This document shows, one piece after another, positions 52,410 to 61,432 of a DNA stretch of 64,000 nucleotides (position 1 is its first letter; each line of letters opens with the position of its first letter). This stretch comes from Paludibacteraceae bacterium. GTDB lineage: Bacteria > Bacteroidota > Bacteroidia > Bacteroidales > Paludibacteraceae. The stretch is taken from contig JAKSNP010000004.1 of NCBI GenBank assembly GCA_024399655.1, positions 1-64,000 of the forward strand, in the 5' to 3' direction. The translations under genes were made by a program, and so were the position numbers. Under the pieces are notes generated by a model. That model ran no database searches. It was not told the DNA's origin and was given only the letters and a program-made list of their open reading frames with translations.

Positions 52410-52917
52410 ATCTTCTGATCTGTTTTCTTGATTTAATATGGCAATAATATACGATTGACTCGAATATAAAATATCGACATACAGGAATTACCATTTGAAG
52501 TTTTTTTGTGCCTTTGCCGGACAAATCGTAAATGTCCGCGGAATAAAGACATAGTGTTGATGCCAATGATATAAATTGCTGTTATACAGATGCTTATAGT
52601 TTCTGAATAATGCCGATATAATAAAAAGGAAGTCGGGAACTTCCGGGAATTTCCCGCAAATTCCTTGAAGTTCCCGACCATCTAAAGAGGGAATTTCAAT
52701 GTTTGTTTCTATCAATTGTATGTAAAAGAAACCGAAATCAACCTTTTAATTCAAGCAACCGAAGAAAATAAGAGGGGAAATCAATGATGAAGCAAAACGA
52801 GCCCGACAAATGCTTGCAATACCCTTCCAAAAACCCGCTACGAGCCCGTTATAAACCCCTGCTAATGATGAAATTTTTGGGAATTTCTCTTGGGGAATTT
52901 GTTTATCGGGGTTCTTG
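52410..52917. other. 508-bp gap with a strong inverted repeat
   Basis: No gene I can support. Minus-strand frames at 52433-52681 and 52488-52715 are open, but their products look like translated repeat. The main structure is the inverted repeat at 52632-52678. Confidence 0.6.
52632..52678. repeat. Perfect 12-bp inverted repeat enclosing a palindrome
   Basis: GTCGGGAACTTC (52632-52643) is exactly inverted at 52667-52678. The loop begins with the 13-bp palindrome CGGGAATTTCCCG (52644-52656). GGGAA/TTCCC blocks recur throughout. It lies between convergent genes, so it could be a bidirectional terminator, a REP-like element or a mobile miniature remnant. Confidence 0.8.
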
Positions 52918-54060
52918 TCAGCCCAAATGGTTGTAGATCATTTCTGCTGCTGTTTTGGCCGCTGGTCGTCCTCCAAGAATAGATGCGATTTGTCGGTATT
53001 CTTCCAGCATTTTATTCCTGTAAGGCTCATTGTTCAGTAGTTTGCGTAATTCGTTCTCTATATTCTTGCGGGTGAAATTATAGGCAATTTGCTCTTTGAT
53101 TACTTCTTTACCGGGAATGATATTCACCAATGTGAAATAGGGAATACGGAATACAAATGGTTTTATCCATCCGAGCCATTTGGAACACGCAATATAATAT
53201 ACTGCTGTTTGAGGGCAACCTAAAAGGGCTGTTTCCAATGTGGCTGTTCCTGAATTCACCACAGCGGCACTTGCTTTGGATATCAATTGGTAAGTGTCTC
53301 TGGTCAGTTCTTCTCCTGTTTCCAGATAGTCCTTGTATATATTCTCGTCTATTCCGGGAGCGGCAGTAACGATAATCTTGTATTGTTTGCCGGTCTCTTC
53401 ATTGATTCGACGAGCTGCTTCCAACATGGTTCCTAAACAATGTTTTATCTCATTTTTGCGTGAACCGGGAAGTAATGCGATAATCTTTTCTCGTTGCTCG
53501 TTTTGTATTTCGGCAAGTTTGTCTTCCGTTTCAAGGTGTTCTTCTTTCCATTGGCGTATCGAATCCATTGTGGGATTGCCGATATATTCGCACGAATAAC
53601 CGTATTTTTGATAAAAATCGGGTTCAAATGGAAAAATACCCAATATCTTGTCGCTTAGTTGAGCGATTTTATGCACTCTCCACGATTTCCAAGCCCATAT
53701 CTTTGGCGGAATATAATAGCATATCTTGGAAGAGGGAAGATGTTTCTTGCAGAATTCGGCCATCTTTAGGTTGAAACTCGGATAGTCGATTAACACCAAT
53801 ACATCTGGTTTTTCCTTTAATATGGCGTCTTGAGCTATTTGGAAATTCTTTTTTATCTTATCCAGATTCGTTACCACGGCAATAACGCCCATATATGCCA
53901 TTTCTCTATAGTCTTGATACAATTTACAGCCTTCTGCGCGCATCTTGTCACCTCCCAAACCAGCAAAAACGGCATTCTTATCCGCTTTGCGCAGTTCTTT
54001 GATTAAGTTCGATGCATGCAAATCGCCTGAGGCTTCTCCTGCTATTAGAAAATAGTTCAT
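52918..54060 (-). CDS. lpxB: Lipid-A-disaccharide synthase LpxB
   Basis: LpxB joins UDP-diacylglucosamine and lipid X to make the lipid A disaccharide. The 380-residue GT19 protein shows the N-terminal AGEASGDLH (about 7-15), VLIDYPSFNL (about 90), YYIPPKIWAWKSWR (about 115-128), ALLPGSRKNEI (about 203-213) and NSGTATLE (about 284-291). All are family hallmarks. It ends the minus-strand operon running from rfbA through surE. It acts at the inner membrane and needs the other lpx genes, not seen in the window. Confidence 0.95.
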   Translation of the reverse strand: MNYFLIAGEASGDLHASNLIKELRKADKNAVFAGLGGDKMRAEGCKLYQDYREMAYMGVIAVVTNLDKIKKNFQIAQDAILKEKPDVLVLIDYPSFNLKMAEFCKKHLPSSKICYYIPPKIWAWKSWRVHKIAQLSDKILGIFPFEPDFYQKYGYSCEYIGNPTMDSIRQWKEEHLETEDKLAEIQNEQREKIIALLPGSRKNEIKHCLGTMLEAARRINEETGKQYKIIVTAAPGIDENIYKDYLETGEELTRDTYQLISKASAAVVNSGTATLETALLGCPQTAVYYIACSKWLGWIKPFVFRIPYFTLVNIIPGKEVIKEQIAYNFTRKNIENELRKLLNNEPYRNKMLEEYRQIASILGGRPAAKTAAEMIYNHLG

Positions 54061-54069
54061 GACTCTTGT

Positions 54070-54348
54070 TTAGATGGTAAATGCTATTGCTGCCAAAATA
54101 TAGGGAAACGAACCGATCAAGACTCCTTTAGCCAAACGCCACGTGTCGGTGGTGTAAAATACGAATAGTAAGGCCAAATCGGGGAATACGCATACCTGCA
54201 GCAGTTTGTTGAGCATGCTGCCCAATCCGAATTGGAATGTTTGCAATGGATACCACAAATTATAGTGGTCGATATAGATGATGGCGAATAGTCCGGGAAG
54301 AACCAATCCGATGATGATCCCTATCCAATATTTATCAAAGCGCTCCAT
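54070..54348 (-). CDS. Small inner-membrane protein between surE and lpxB, 92 aa
   Basis: Three hydrophobic segments (about 8-26, 48-66 and 72-92) predict two to three membrane helices. It overlaps surE by 14 bp and ends 9 bp before lpxB, so it belongs to the same operon. I do not recognise a domain; the position next to lpxB suggests an envelope role, by context only. Confidence 0.75.
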   Translation of the reverse strand: MERFDKYWIGIIIGLVLPGLFAIIYIDHYNLWYPLQTFQFGLGSMLNKLLQVCVFPDLALLFVFYTTDTWRLAKGVLIGSFPYILAAIAFTI

Positions 54349-55102
54349 ACGCTGTCATATCTACGGTGCAAGGTTGTATGCTTAGATATCCGTGAGTTAA
54401 TGCCCATTCATCGGTATCTGTTGCTTCGGGTTCGTCATTTACCATGTATCCGGATAGCGAATATACAGTTTCTCCTGATTCCAATGTGCTTGCTTTCATT
54501 TCTTTCTCCCAATGGCTGAGGCATTGACGAGTCCATTTGATGCCTTTAATCTCACCTGCTGGAGCATTTACATTATAGCAGAGACCTGGTTTGATGCCCT
54601 CGTCCAACAAATGCCTTACCACATCGGGCAAATAGCGTTCCAATTGCTTGAAATCAGGGTGTTGACTCATATCGTATATTGAAAAACCGATAGCGGGGAT
54701 GCGGTGTTCGGCGGCTACAAAGCAAGCACCTATGGTCCCCGAATATATCAGGTTGATAGCCGCATTACTGCCGTGATTGATTCCGCTTACCAGTAGGTCT
54801 ATCTGTTTGTCATCACCTTTGAATACCACGTTGATAGCCAATTTGACGCAGTCGCTCGGGGTTCCGCTGCTTACATACACCTCGGCATCTTTCAGCAATC
54901 GTTTTTCCGCTTCGTTTTGTCCGTCTGCTTCCGTCAAGTGACGTAACGTGATTGGCCTATTGGGAGTAACGGCATTCGACATCCCGCTTCGTGCTCCGTC
55001 AGGAGCTACCACATATAATTTCCCGAAAGGTTTTAACAGTCGGGTAAGTAGCATGATGCCGTCTGCGCCCCATCCGTCGTCGTTTGTGATAACGATATTC
55101 AT
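54335..55102 (-). CDS. surE: 5'-nucleotidase SurE
   Basis: SurE removes phosphate from nucleoside monophosphates and short polyphosphates with a divalent metal. The 255-residue protein has the N-terminal ITNDDGWGADGI (Asp8 and Asp9 metal ligands), the Ser of APDGARSGMSNAVT (about 35-48), SGTPSDCVKLAI (about 88-99) and the metal-binding Asn of LLVSGINHGSNAAI. It follows the glmM-like gene by 1 bp and overlaps the small membrane protein, and is commonly found next to lpxB in Bacteroidales. Confidence 0.95.
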   Translation of the reverse strand: MNIVITNDDGWGADGIMLLTRLLKPFGKLYVVAPDGARSGMSNAVTPNRPITLRHLTEADGQNEAEKRLLKDAEVYVSSGTPSDCVKLAINVVFKGDDKQIDLLVSGINHGSNAAINLIYSGTIGACFVAAEHRIPAIGFSIYDMSQHPDFKQLERYLPDVVRHLLDEGIKPGLCYNVNAPAGEIKGIKWTRQCLSHWEKEMKASTLESGETVYSLSGYMVNDEPEATDTDEWALTHGYLSIQPCTVDMTAYGAL

Positions 55103-55103
55103 C

Positions 55104-56486
55104 TTAATCCAAAATTAATGCGTTTACGCGGTCAATAATCATTCCTGCCAAGCGGTCGGCTTCCAACATGCTTGCGGCTTCCGAATAGACACGGATAATG
55201 GGTTCGGTATTGGATTTGCGTAAATGTACCCAACCTTGTTTGAAATCGATTTTTACACCGTCACATGTGTTCAACTGCTCGTCTTTGAATACGGTCTTTA
55301 TTACATCCAGCACTTCGTCCACATTCACATCGGGAGTCAAATCGATACGGTTTTTGGATATATAGTACTCTGGCAATTCTTTCTTCCATTCGCTCACTTT
55401 CACATCTTTCTCGGCCAACGCGGAAAGGAAAAGTGCGATACCTACCAATGCGTCTCTTCCATAGTGGCATTCGGGATAGATGACGCCGCCGTTGCCTTCA
55501 CCACCGATGATGGCATTGGTGCGTTTCATTTCGGTCACTACATTCACTTCACCCACAGCGGCTGCTGAATAAGTGCCGCCGTGTTTGGCGGTTATGTCGC
55601 GGAGAGCGCGAGTGGAACTTAAATTACTTACCGTATTTCCGGGGGTATGACTCAATACATAATCTGCTACACTGACCAATGTATATTCTTCCACGAACAT
55701 TTCACCGTTTTCACAGATGATGGCCAGGCGGTCTACATCAGGATCCACTACAAAACCCACATCAGCTTTCCCTTGTTTCAACAATTCGCTAATCTCGGTC
55801 AGATGTTTCGGAAGTGGTTCTGGATTGTGAGCGAATTGGCCGGTTGGCTCGCAATTGAGTTCAATGATATTCTTTACTCCCAATGCACGGAGAATGGCAG
55901 GAATGGCCAAACCGCCAACTGAATTGACACAATCTATCGCTACGGTGTAGTTCTTCCGCTCGATCTCGGCTTGCTTTACCAAAGGTAATGACATCACTTT
56001 TTCTACGTGGTAGGGAAGATAATCCTTGCATATCATATGCCCCAATTCATCCACTTCTGCGAAACTGAAGTCTTCCTTTTCTGCTATTGCCAATACTTCT
56101 TTTCCTTCGGCATCGTTCAGAAATTCTCCCTTTTCATTCAACAGTTTCAGAGCGTTCCATTGCTTGGGATTGTGGCTGGCGGTCAGGATGATGCCGCCTG
56201 CTGCGTTTTCGCCGGTTACTGCCAATTCTGTGGTCGGCGTGGAAGCGAGACCTATGTTGATTACATCGTAACCCATGCTCATCAAAGTGCCGCATACCAA
56301 AGGCTCTACTACATGTCCGCTCAAACGAGCGTCACGACCCACTACTATCTTTCTTATATCGCTGGCTTTCTGCCGTTGTACGGCGTATGCTGCTGTAAAT
56401 CTTACTATATCTACGGGATTCAATCCCTCTCCTACGCGACCGCCTATCGTGCCGCGAATTCCGGAAATGCTTTTTACTAAACTCAT
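55104..56486 (-). CDS. glmM: Phosphoglucosamine mutase-like phosphohexomutase
   Basis: The enzyme interconverts sugar-6- and sugar-1-phosphates through a phosphoserine, most likely glucosamine phosphate for peptidoglycan and LPS. The 460-residue alpha-D-phosphohexomutase has the start ISGIRGTIGG, the phosphoserine loop TASHNPKQWNALK (about 100-112), the metal loop DPDVDRLAI (about 248-256), the sugar loop GEGNGGVI (about 335) and the phosphate-binding RKSNTEPIIRVY (about 423-434). The glmM name is by context and general resemblance; a mannose or glucose mutase is possible. Confidence 0.85.
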   Translation of the reverse strand: MSLVKSISGIRGTIGGRVGEGLNPVDIVRFTAAYAVQRQKASDIRKIVVGRDARLSGHVVEPLVCGTLMSMGYDVINIGLASTPTTELAVTGENAAGGIILTASHNPKQWNALKLLNEKGEFLNDAEGKEVLAIAEKEDFSFAEVDELGHMICKDYLPYHVEKVMSLPLVKQAEIERKNYTVAIDCVNSVGGLAIPAILRALGVKNIIELNCEPTGQFAHNPEPLPKHLTEISELLKQGKADVGFVVDPDVDRLAIICENGEMFVEEYTLVSVADYVLSHTPGNTVSNLSSTRALRDITAKHGGTYSAAAVGEVNVVTEMKRTNAIIGGEGNGGVIYPECHYGRDALVGIALFLSALAEKDVKVSEWKKELPEYYISKNRIDLTPDVNVDEVLDVIKTVFKDEQLNTCDGVKIDFKQGWVHLRKSNTEPIIRVYSEAASMLEADRLAGMIIDRVNALILD

Positions 56487-56497
56487 ATTTTTTTCTC

Positions 56498-57049
56498 TTA
56501 TTTTGCTTTTACTTGGAAATACAATGTGTAACCATAGGGAATCACATTCCTGATTTCATCGTCAAATCCCAATGTGCTTGGACAGATGATTTTGCAGGTG
56601 CTGCCGCTGTATTTCATTAGTTTGATGGCTGCATGCCAGGCTTCACAGGTCTGTTGGTCTTGAGTGTCGCCGTAGCGGAAAGTCAAAGGCCAACCCTGTT
56701 CGTCTGTTGTCCATATACTGATGGTGTCTGCAGGTTTGCTTAAGGTGTATTTCTGATAACGGAAAATCACCGTTTCGTTTTTCTTCACGATCGTATTGGT
56801 GTCGCCTTGCTGTTCCAGGTGAAAATAGAAGTAATCGTATCCTGCTACCTGATAATAATCTTTTTCCCCATACACTTCAGGCTCTTCGGTCAGCACATTG
56901 ATTCCTTCTTCTTTGATGTATTGCTCAATCAGTTCTTTCTCGGCTTTGCGTTGTTTATAATAGGCACGCGCGTCTTTGTCGGTGCATCCGCTTACTATTA
57001 TCATTAGCGCTAACAGCAGATAGTTGCTTGTTCTTTTCATCTTATTCAA
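56498..57049 (-). CDS. FKBP-like lipoprotein (DUF4827 type), 183 aa
   Basis: The signal ends IVSGC, a lipobox, so the protein is lipidated at about residue 22. The mature part begins with a Lys/Glu-rich helix (KQRKAEKELIEQYIKE) and ends in a beta-rich domain finishing CPSTLGFDDEIRNVIPYGYTLYFQVKAK (split as CPSTLGF and VIPYGYTLYFQVK), the pattern of an FKBP-type fold. Conserved prolyl-isomerase residues are not obvious, so it may be a chaperone rather than an isomerase. It overlaps the upstream FKBP-like gene by 8 bp. Confidence 0.75.
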   Translation of the reverse strand: MNKMKRTSNYLLLALMIIVSGCTDKDARAYYKQRKAEKELIEQYIKEEGINVLTEEPEVYGEKDYYQVAGYDYFYFHLEQQGDTNTIVKKNETVIFRYQKYTLSKPADTISIWTTDEQGWPLTFRYGDTQDQQTCEAWHAAIKLMKYSGSTCKIICPSTLGFDDEIRNVIPYGYTLYFQVKAK

Positions 57050-57542
57050 TTTTTAGCGTTATCTTTACATTTGTATAAGGTGGCACTATATTGCTACCCA
57101 ACGAACCGTAAGCCATATACCAAGGGGCCAATATGGCGATACTGTCGCCTCTATGCATCATGCTGAGCGCATCCGTTACGGCCTGCGTGGTCTCCCGTAG
57201 TCCTACGGTCAGTTGTTGCTCGGCATCTTCATACATTGTACCGTCCATATCGTAAATACGGATATGCGCGTTCACCACTTGACTGTCTTTCAAGGCCGTT
57301 TCTATGTCTCTCAGTCCGCTTATCCAACAACCGTTTTCTTGTAGTGAGTATGCTTTCGTTACATATGGTATCAGTTGTTGGTCTGCTTCTTCTGCCATTC
57401 GTTGGTTTATCTCCACTAGGTCGATAATGCTGTCTGCATGGTGCTCCTGAGGCCTGTTGATGATAGTCGGTCGTTGAGGTTGAGTCTTATGGCAACCGGC
57501 TGCCAATAGGCATATGGCGGCTATATATAACCAATTCTTCAC
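57042..57542 (-). CDS. FKBP-type lipoprotein (GldI-like), 166 aa
   Basis: A lipoprotein signal (LLAAGC, about 12-17) is followed by a helical stretch (NQRMAEEADQQLIPYV) and a domain ending ALSMMHRGDSIAILAP and AYGSLGSNIVPPYTNVKITLKIE-like strands (split as AYGSLGSNIVPPYT). The GD-x-A-x-x-x-P, AYG and IPP-like elements match FKBP prolyl isomerases such as the GldI-type lipoproteins of Bacteroidota. It may help envelope proteins fold in the periplasm. It starts 10 bp after rfbA and overlaps the next FKBP-like gene by 8 bp. Confidence 0.75.
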   Translation of the reverse strand: MKNWLYIAAICLLAAGCHKTQPQRPTIINRPQEHHADSIIDLVEINQRMAEEADQQLIPYVTKAYSLQENGCWISGLRDIETALKDSQVVNAHIRIYDMDGTMYEDAEQQLTVGLRETTQAVTDALSMMHRGDSIAILAPWYMAYGSLGSNIVPPYTNVKITLKIE

Positions 57543-57552
57543 GATTCTGCTT

Positions 57553-58431
57553 TTATTTTGCCAAATGTTCCAAATAGCGTCCGTAAGCGGTTTTTATTTC
57601 TTTGCCCAATTCACGCATCTTGTCCGTGCTGATCCATCCGTTGCGCCATGCTATCTCCTCTATGCAGGCTACATAAAAACCTTGACGGTTCTGAATGGTT
57701 GCAATAAAGTTGCCTGCTTCGAGCAGACTGTCGCAATTACCGGTATCCAACCAGGCGAAACCGCGACCGAATAACTTCACTTGCAAAGTGCCTTCTTCCA
57801 AATAAAGTTTGTTCAAATCGGTTATTTCGTATTCGCCACGGGCTGACGGTTGGAGTGCTGCGGCTTTCTCGCACACCGTTTGATCATAAAAATACAATCC
57901 GGGTACGGCATAATTGCTCTTCGGCTGTTGTGGCTTTTCTTCAAGGCTCAGCACTTTGCCGCTTTGGTCGAATTCTACTACACCGTATGCTCGGGGATCG
58001 GCCACTTCATAGCCGAATATGCAGGCCCCTTTCGCTTTTTCCCCTACGGCTACGGCTTCTCGAAGCATCTGGCTGAATCCTTGTCCGTAGAACATGTTGT
58101 CTCCCAAAATCAGACAACCGGGTTCTCCGTTCAGAAATTCTTTACCTAATACGAAGGCTTGAGCCAAACCGTTCGGCACCAATTGTACTTTGTATTCCAA
58201 ATGCATTCCGATACGGCTTCCGTCACCCAACAGTTCTTCAAACATAGGCAGATCTCTCGGGGTGGAGATAATCAGCACCTCGCGGATTCCGGCTAGCATG
58301 AGGGTCGACAACGGATAATATATCATCGGCTTGTCATATACAGGCATTATCTGTTTGCTGATAGCTTTGCTCAGGGGGTACAACCTGGTTGCACTTCCGC
58401 CTGCAAGAATGATTCCCTTCATCGTTTTCAA
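57553..58431 (-). CDS. rfbA: Glucose-1-phosphate thymidylyltransferase
   Basis: The enzyme makes dTDP-glucose, the first step toward dTDP-rhamnose and other deoxysugars. The 292-residue protein has the nucleotide-binding [22 protein letters not shown] (positions about 6-27; key G-G-x-T-R and the Lys), the PNGLAQAF segment (about 83-90), the metal-binding Asp of LGDNMFYG (about 106-113), and EKP. Length and motifs are those of RmlA/RfbA. It is first in the operon that runs to lpxB; the other rml genes are not seen here. Confidence 0.93.
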   Translation of the reverse strand: MKTMKGIILAGGSATRLYPLSKAISKQIMPVYDKPMIYYPLSTLMLAGIREVLIISTPRDLPMFEELLGDGSRIGMHLEYKVQLVPNGLAQAFVLGKEFLNGEPGCLILGDNMFYGQGFSQMLREAVAVGEKAKGACIFGYEVADPRAYGVVEFDQSGKVLSLEEKPQQPKSNYAVPGLYFYDQTVCEKAAALQPSARGEYEITDLNKLYLEEGTLQVKLFGRGFAWLDTGNCDSLLEAGNFIATIQNRQGFYVACIEEIAWRNGWISTDKMRELGKEIKTAYGRYLEHLAK

Positions 58432-58442
58432 ATTTTAGCCTG

Positions 58443-58490
58443 CAAAATTACAAAAATATTTGCATATATGCAAAAAAAAGCGTAACTTTG
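58443..58490. promoter_or_regulatory. Overlapping divergent promoters of rfbA and thiL
   Basis: Plus strand: TTTG (58459-58462) and TAACTTTG (58483-58490). Minus strand: TTTG (58474-58471) and TAATTTTG (58450-58443). Both are spaced by 20 nt. The two -33 elements form the ends of a perfect 16-bp palindrome (58459-58474), so the polymerase sites overlap and both cannot be bound at once. Confidence 0.85.
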
Positions 58491-58500
58491 CAGCAAATTT

Positions 58501-59556
58501 ATGCATTTTATGGATAGAACTGAAATTTCTACGCTTGGTGAATTCGGTTTGATCAAACATTTGACCGAAAAATTAAATTTCCAACAGCCTTCCACAGTCG
58601 TCGGAGTAGGTGATGATGCTGCCGTAATGAATTTTGATGGCAGTCGGGTTTTGATGACCACTGACTTGCTTCTCGAGGGTATTCATTTCAATCTTGAATA
58701 TGTACCCCTCAAACATTTGGGATATAAAGCTGCCGTTGTCAATTTTTCCGATATTTATGCCATGAATGGAACGCCCACACAGATTACTGTCGGATTGGGT
58801 ATATCCTCACGCTTCTCGGTGGAAGATATGGAGCAACTCTATAGCGGAATTCGTCTTGCTTGCGAGCGATACGGAGTGGATTTGGTCGGCGGCGACACCT
58901 GTGCCAGTGTCAATGGTCTTACAATAGCGATCACTTGTTTAGGCAAGGCTGCACCGGAAGATATCGTTTATCGTAACGGAGCCAAAGTGAACGACCTTAT
59001 TTGTGTTACGGGTAACCTCGGTACGGCATATATGGGCTTGCAGTTGCTGGAGCGCGAACGCATCGCTCAAAGAGGCAATAGCTCTGGCGAACAGATTGCT
59101 GCATTTGAGGGTAGGGAATATTTGTTGGAACGCCAACTCAAACCCGAAGCACGCCGTGATATAATCGCGCGTCTTCGTGAGGCGGGTATTCATCCTACGG
59201 CCATGATGGATATTTCTGACGGATTGTCCTCTGAAATCAAACATATCTGCCAACTCAGCGGTGTGGGGTGCGCTATCTATGAAGATAAGATTCCTATCGA
59301 TTTCAAAGCCGCTGAATTGGCCGAGGAGATGAATCTCAATATCGTCACCTGTGCTCTCAATGGAGGAGAGGATTACGAACTTCTTTTCACCTGCGATATC
59401 AACGACTACGAAAAACTTATTCCGATTGAGGATGTCTATTTGGTCGGACATATCACCAAACCCGAATACGGAACGTTGCTCATAGGTCGGAATGGAGAGG
59501 AATTGTCTTTGCAGGCGCAAGGATGGCAGGCTTTCGATAACGAGATAAAATTGTAA
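58501..59556 (+). CDS. thiL: Thiamine-monophosphate kinase
   Basis: ThiL phosphorylates thiamine monophosphate to the active cofactor thiamine diphosphate. The protein (351 aa from ATG 58501, or 348 from ATG 58510) shows the family motifs GEFGLIKHL, VGVGDDAAVM (about 36-45, metal-binding Asp pair), TTDLLLEGIHF (about 53-63), NFSDIYAMNG (about 79), GGDT (about 124-127) and DISDGL (about 230). The promoter leaves only about 5 nt before the first ATG, so the 58510 start is a real alternative. Five genes follow closely in the same direction. Confidence 0.92.
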   Translation: MHFMDRTEISTLGEFGLIKHLTEKLNFQQPSTVVGVGDDAAVMNFDGSRVLMTTDLLLEGIHFNLEYVPLKHLGYKAAVVNFSDIYAMNGTPTQITVGLGISSRFSVEDMEQLYSGIRLACERYGVDLVGGDTCASVNGLTIAITCLGKAAPEDIVYRNGAKVNDLICVTGNLGTAYMGLQLLERERIAQRGNSSGEQIAAFEGREYLLERQLKPEARRDIIARLREAGIHPTAMMDISDGLSSEIKHICQLSGVGCAIYEDKIPIDFKAAELAEEMNLNIVTCALNGGEDYELLFTCDINDYEKLIPIEDVYLVGHITKPEYGTLLIGRNGEELSLQAQGWQAFDNEIKL

Positions 59557-59566
59557 TATTAGGTTT

Positions 59567-60685
59567 ATGAAGATTGTAATTCTTGGTACGGCATATCCTT
59601 TCCGTGGAGGTTTGGCCACTTTCAACGAGCGTCTTGCAAGGCAGTTCCTGCAAGAAGGGCATCAGGTGGAGGTTTGGACATTTACCCTCCAATACCCCTC
59701 GTTCCTTTTCCCTGGTAAAACGCAATATTCAACCGAGAAGCAACCTGCTGGATTGATAATTAAACGTTGTCTTAATTCTTGCAATCCGTTCAATTGGTGG
59801 AAAGTCGGCCGTGCTTTGCGTCAGGCGGCTCCCGATCTGCTCATTTGTTGCTATTGGATGGCTTTCTTTGCTCCTGCTTACGGATTGGCTTGCCGTCTTG
59901 CTCGTCGCAACCGTCATACGCGCTGCATCGCTTTGGTTCACAATATGTTCCCTCACGAAAAAAACGTTCTGGATCGTTTCTTCGCTCCCTATTTTGTCAA
60001 AAGTCAGGACGCGTTTGTGGCTCTCTCTGATAGTGTGGTGCAGCAGATTCATTCTCTTACCCCAGCTCCGGCTGCTTTCTCTCCGCATCCCATCTACGAC
60101 CATTATGGCGAACGTATGTCCAAACAGGAAGCTTGTCAGGCTTTGGGGCTCGATCCTTCCCGCAAATACCTGCTGTTCTTTGGATTGGTAAGGGCTTACA
60201 AAGGATTGGATCTTTTGTTGGATGCCATGGCTTTATTGCCCGAAAAACCCTATCTTTTGGTGGCTGGTGAATTCTACGAGGACGAGGAAAAGTACCGCAA
60301 TCAAATACAGCGTTTGCAATTGACAGATTTTGTTATCCTCCGCAACGAATTCATTCCGGATGCCGACCTCCGAAAATATTTTGGAGCGGCCGATTTGGTT
60401 GTGCAACCCTATAAATCCGCCACTCAATCGGGTGTTACGCAGGTGGCTTTTCATTTCGAAAAACCGATGCTTGTCACCAATGTGGGCGGCTTGGGCGAAA
60501 TAGTTCATCACGGATGTATGGGATATGCCGTTCAGCCGGATCCTGCTTCTATTGCCGAAGCGCTCCGCGATTATTTTGAAAATAATCGACAGTCTGATTT
60601 CGTAGATTATCTGCGCAACGAAAAATCCAAATACGATTGGGATAAGATGACGGCGCAGTTCTATCTGCTTATGGATCGTTTGTAA
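59567..60685 (+). CDS. GT4-family glycosyltransferase
   Basis: A 372-residue GT-B glycosyltransferase. The N-terminal motif ILGTAYPFRGGLATFNERLA (split: ILGTAYPFRGG, LATFNERLA) contains the Gly-rich acceptor loop. The C-terminal domain has LLFFGLVRAYKGLDLLLDAM (about 204), FGAADLVVQPYKSATQSG and the donor-phosphate region, then NVGGLGEIV. It starts 10 bp after thiL and precedes the nucleotide-activation genes, so it may use a sugar made or modified in this pathway. Substrate unknown. Confidence 0.87.
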   Translation: MKIVILGTAYPFRGGLATFNERLARQFLQEGHQVEVWTFTLQYPSFLFPGKTQYSTEKQPAGLIIKRCLNSCNPFNWWKVGRALRQAAPDLLICCYWMAFFAPAYGLACRLARRNRHTRCIALVHNMFPHEKNVLDRFFAPYFVKSQDAFVALSDSVVQQIHSLTPAPAAFSPHPIYDHYGERMSKQEACQALGLDPSRKYLLFFGLVRAYKGLDLLLDAMALLPEKPYLLVAGEFYEDEEKYRNQIQRLQLTDFVILRNEFIPDADLRKYFGAADLVVQPYKSATQSGVTQVAFHFEKPMLVTNVGGLGEIVHHGCMGYAVQPDPASIAEALRDYFENNRQSDFVDYLRNEKSKYDWDKMTAQFYLLMDRL

Positions 60686-60706
60686 ATCAAGTGAAATAAC
60701 TTGTAC

Positions 60707-61405
60707 ATGAAAAATATCGCAGTTATATTGGCTTCAGGTGTAGGCAAAAGGGCCGGAGGTGATTTGCCGAAACAGTTCCGACTCCTTTCCGATGGTCGCT
60801 CGGTACTCGAAACATGTGTAGATGCGTTCGAGAAGTCCCCTTCTGTCGATCATATCCTGATAGTTTCGCATCCCGACTATATATCTTTGGTACAGCAGTC
60901 GATGTTGGCTTGTGGTTGGCAGAAAATCATCGATATCGTTCCCGGGGGCGCTGAACGTTGGCAGTCGTCTTTCAATGCGGTTTCTTTCCTGCATGATTGG
61001 TGTGCTGCCTCATCCGATATTTCCTGCCTTTCCGAGGTCAATGTTCTCCTCCACGATTGTGCTCGCCCGTTTGTCAGTCAGCGGATCCTCTCCGATGTAT
61101 GCGATGCGCTCCTTCAATATCCGGCTGTTACGGTCGCTGTTCCGGCTGTGGATACGATGTATGTCGTGCAGGATAATTGCCTTGTATCTATCCCTCCGCG
61201 GACTTCTATGTATCGTGCCCAAACACCGCAGGCTTTCCGCCTTGCCCTTGTTTACGAGGCTTATCTAACTGTCCTTTCGCATGATACATCTCTCATCACC
61301 GATGATATAGGAGTCTTGCGGCTCGCCTGCCCCGACCGACAGGTCTATATTGTTCAAGGGGAAGAAAACAACCGAAAACTGACTTTTAATCAGGATTTTG
61401 CCTGA
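60707..61405 (+). CDS. IspD/TarI-like cytidylyltransferase
   Basis: A 232-residue enzyme starting at ATG 60707 (the TTG at 60701 is less likely). The nucleotide-binding LASGVGKRAGGDLPKQF (about 8-24) has the spacing of IspD-family CTP transferases. LLHDCARPFV (about 110-119) and VPAVDTMY carry the usual Asp residues, and RAQTPQAF (about 170) is an IspD/TarI hallmark. These enzymes activate methylerythritol phosphate, ribitol phosphate or glycerol phosphate. Here the cluster of glycosyltransferase, phosphatase and second nucleotidyltransferase favours a polyol-like or unusual phosphate for a surface polymer rather than isoprenoid synthesis, but IspD itself is not excluded. Confidence 0.82.
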   Translation: MKNIAVILASGVGKRAGGDLPKQFRLLSDGRSVLETCVDAFEKSPSVDHILIVSHPDYISLVQQSMLACGWQKIIDIVPGGAERWQSSFNAVSFLHDWCAASSDISCLSEVNVLLHDCARPFVSQRILSDVCDALLQYPAVTVAVPAVDTMYVVQDNCLVSIPPRTSMYRAQTPQAFRLALVYEAYLTVLSHDTSLITDDIGVLRLACPDRQVYIVQGEENNRKLTFNQDFA

Positions 61406-61432
61406 TCCTTTGATTTTGAACTGATTTTGCTT

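Noticed and set aside
52433-52715. Minus-strand frames of 69-82 codons in the gap after the M16 peptidase
   Set aside because: They overlap each other and the inverted repeat, have no promoter, and their products do not resemble real proteins.
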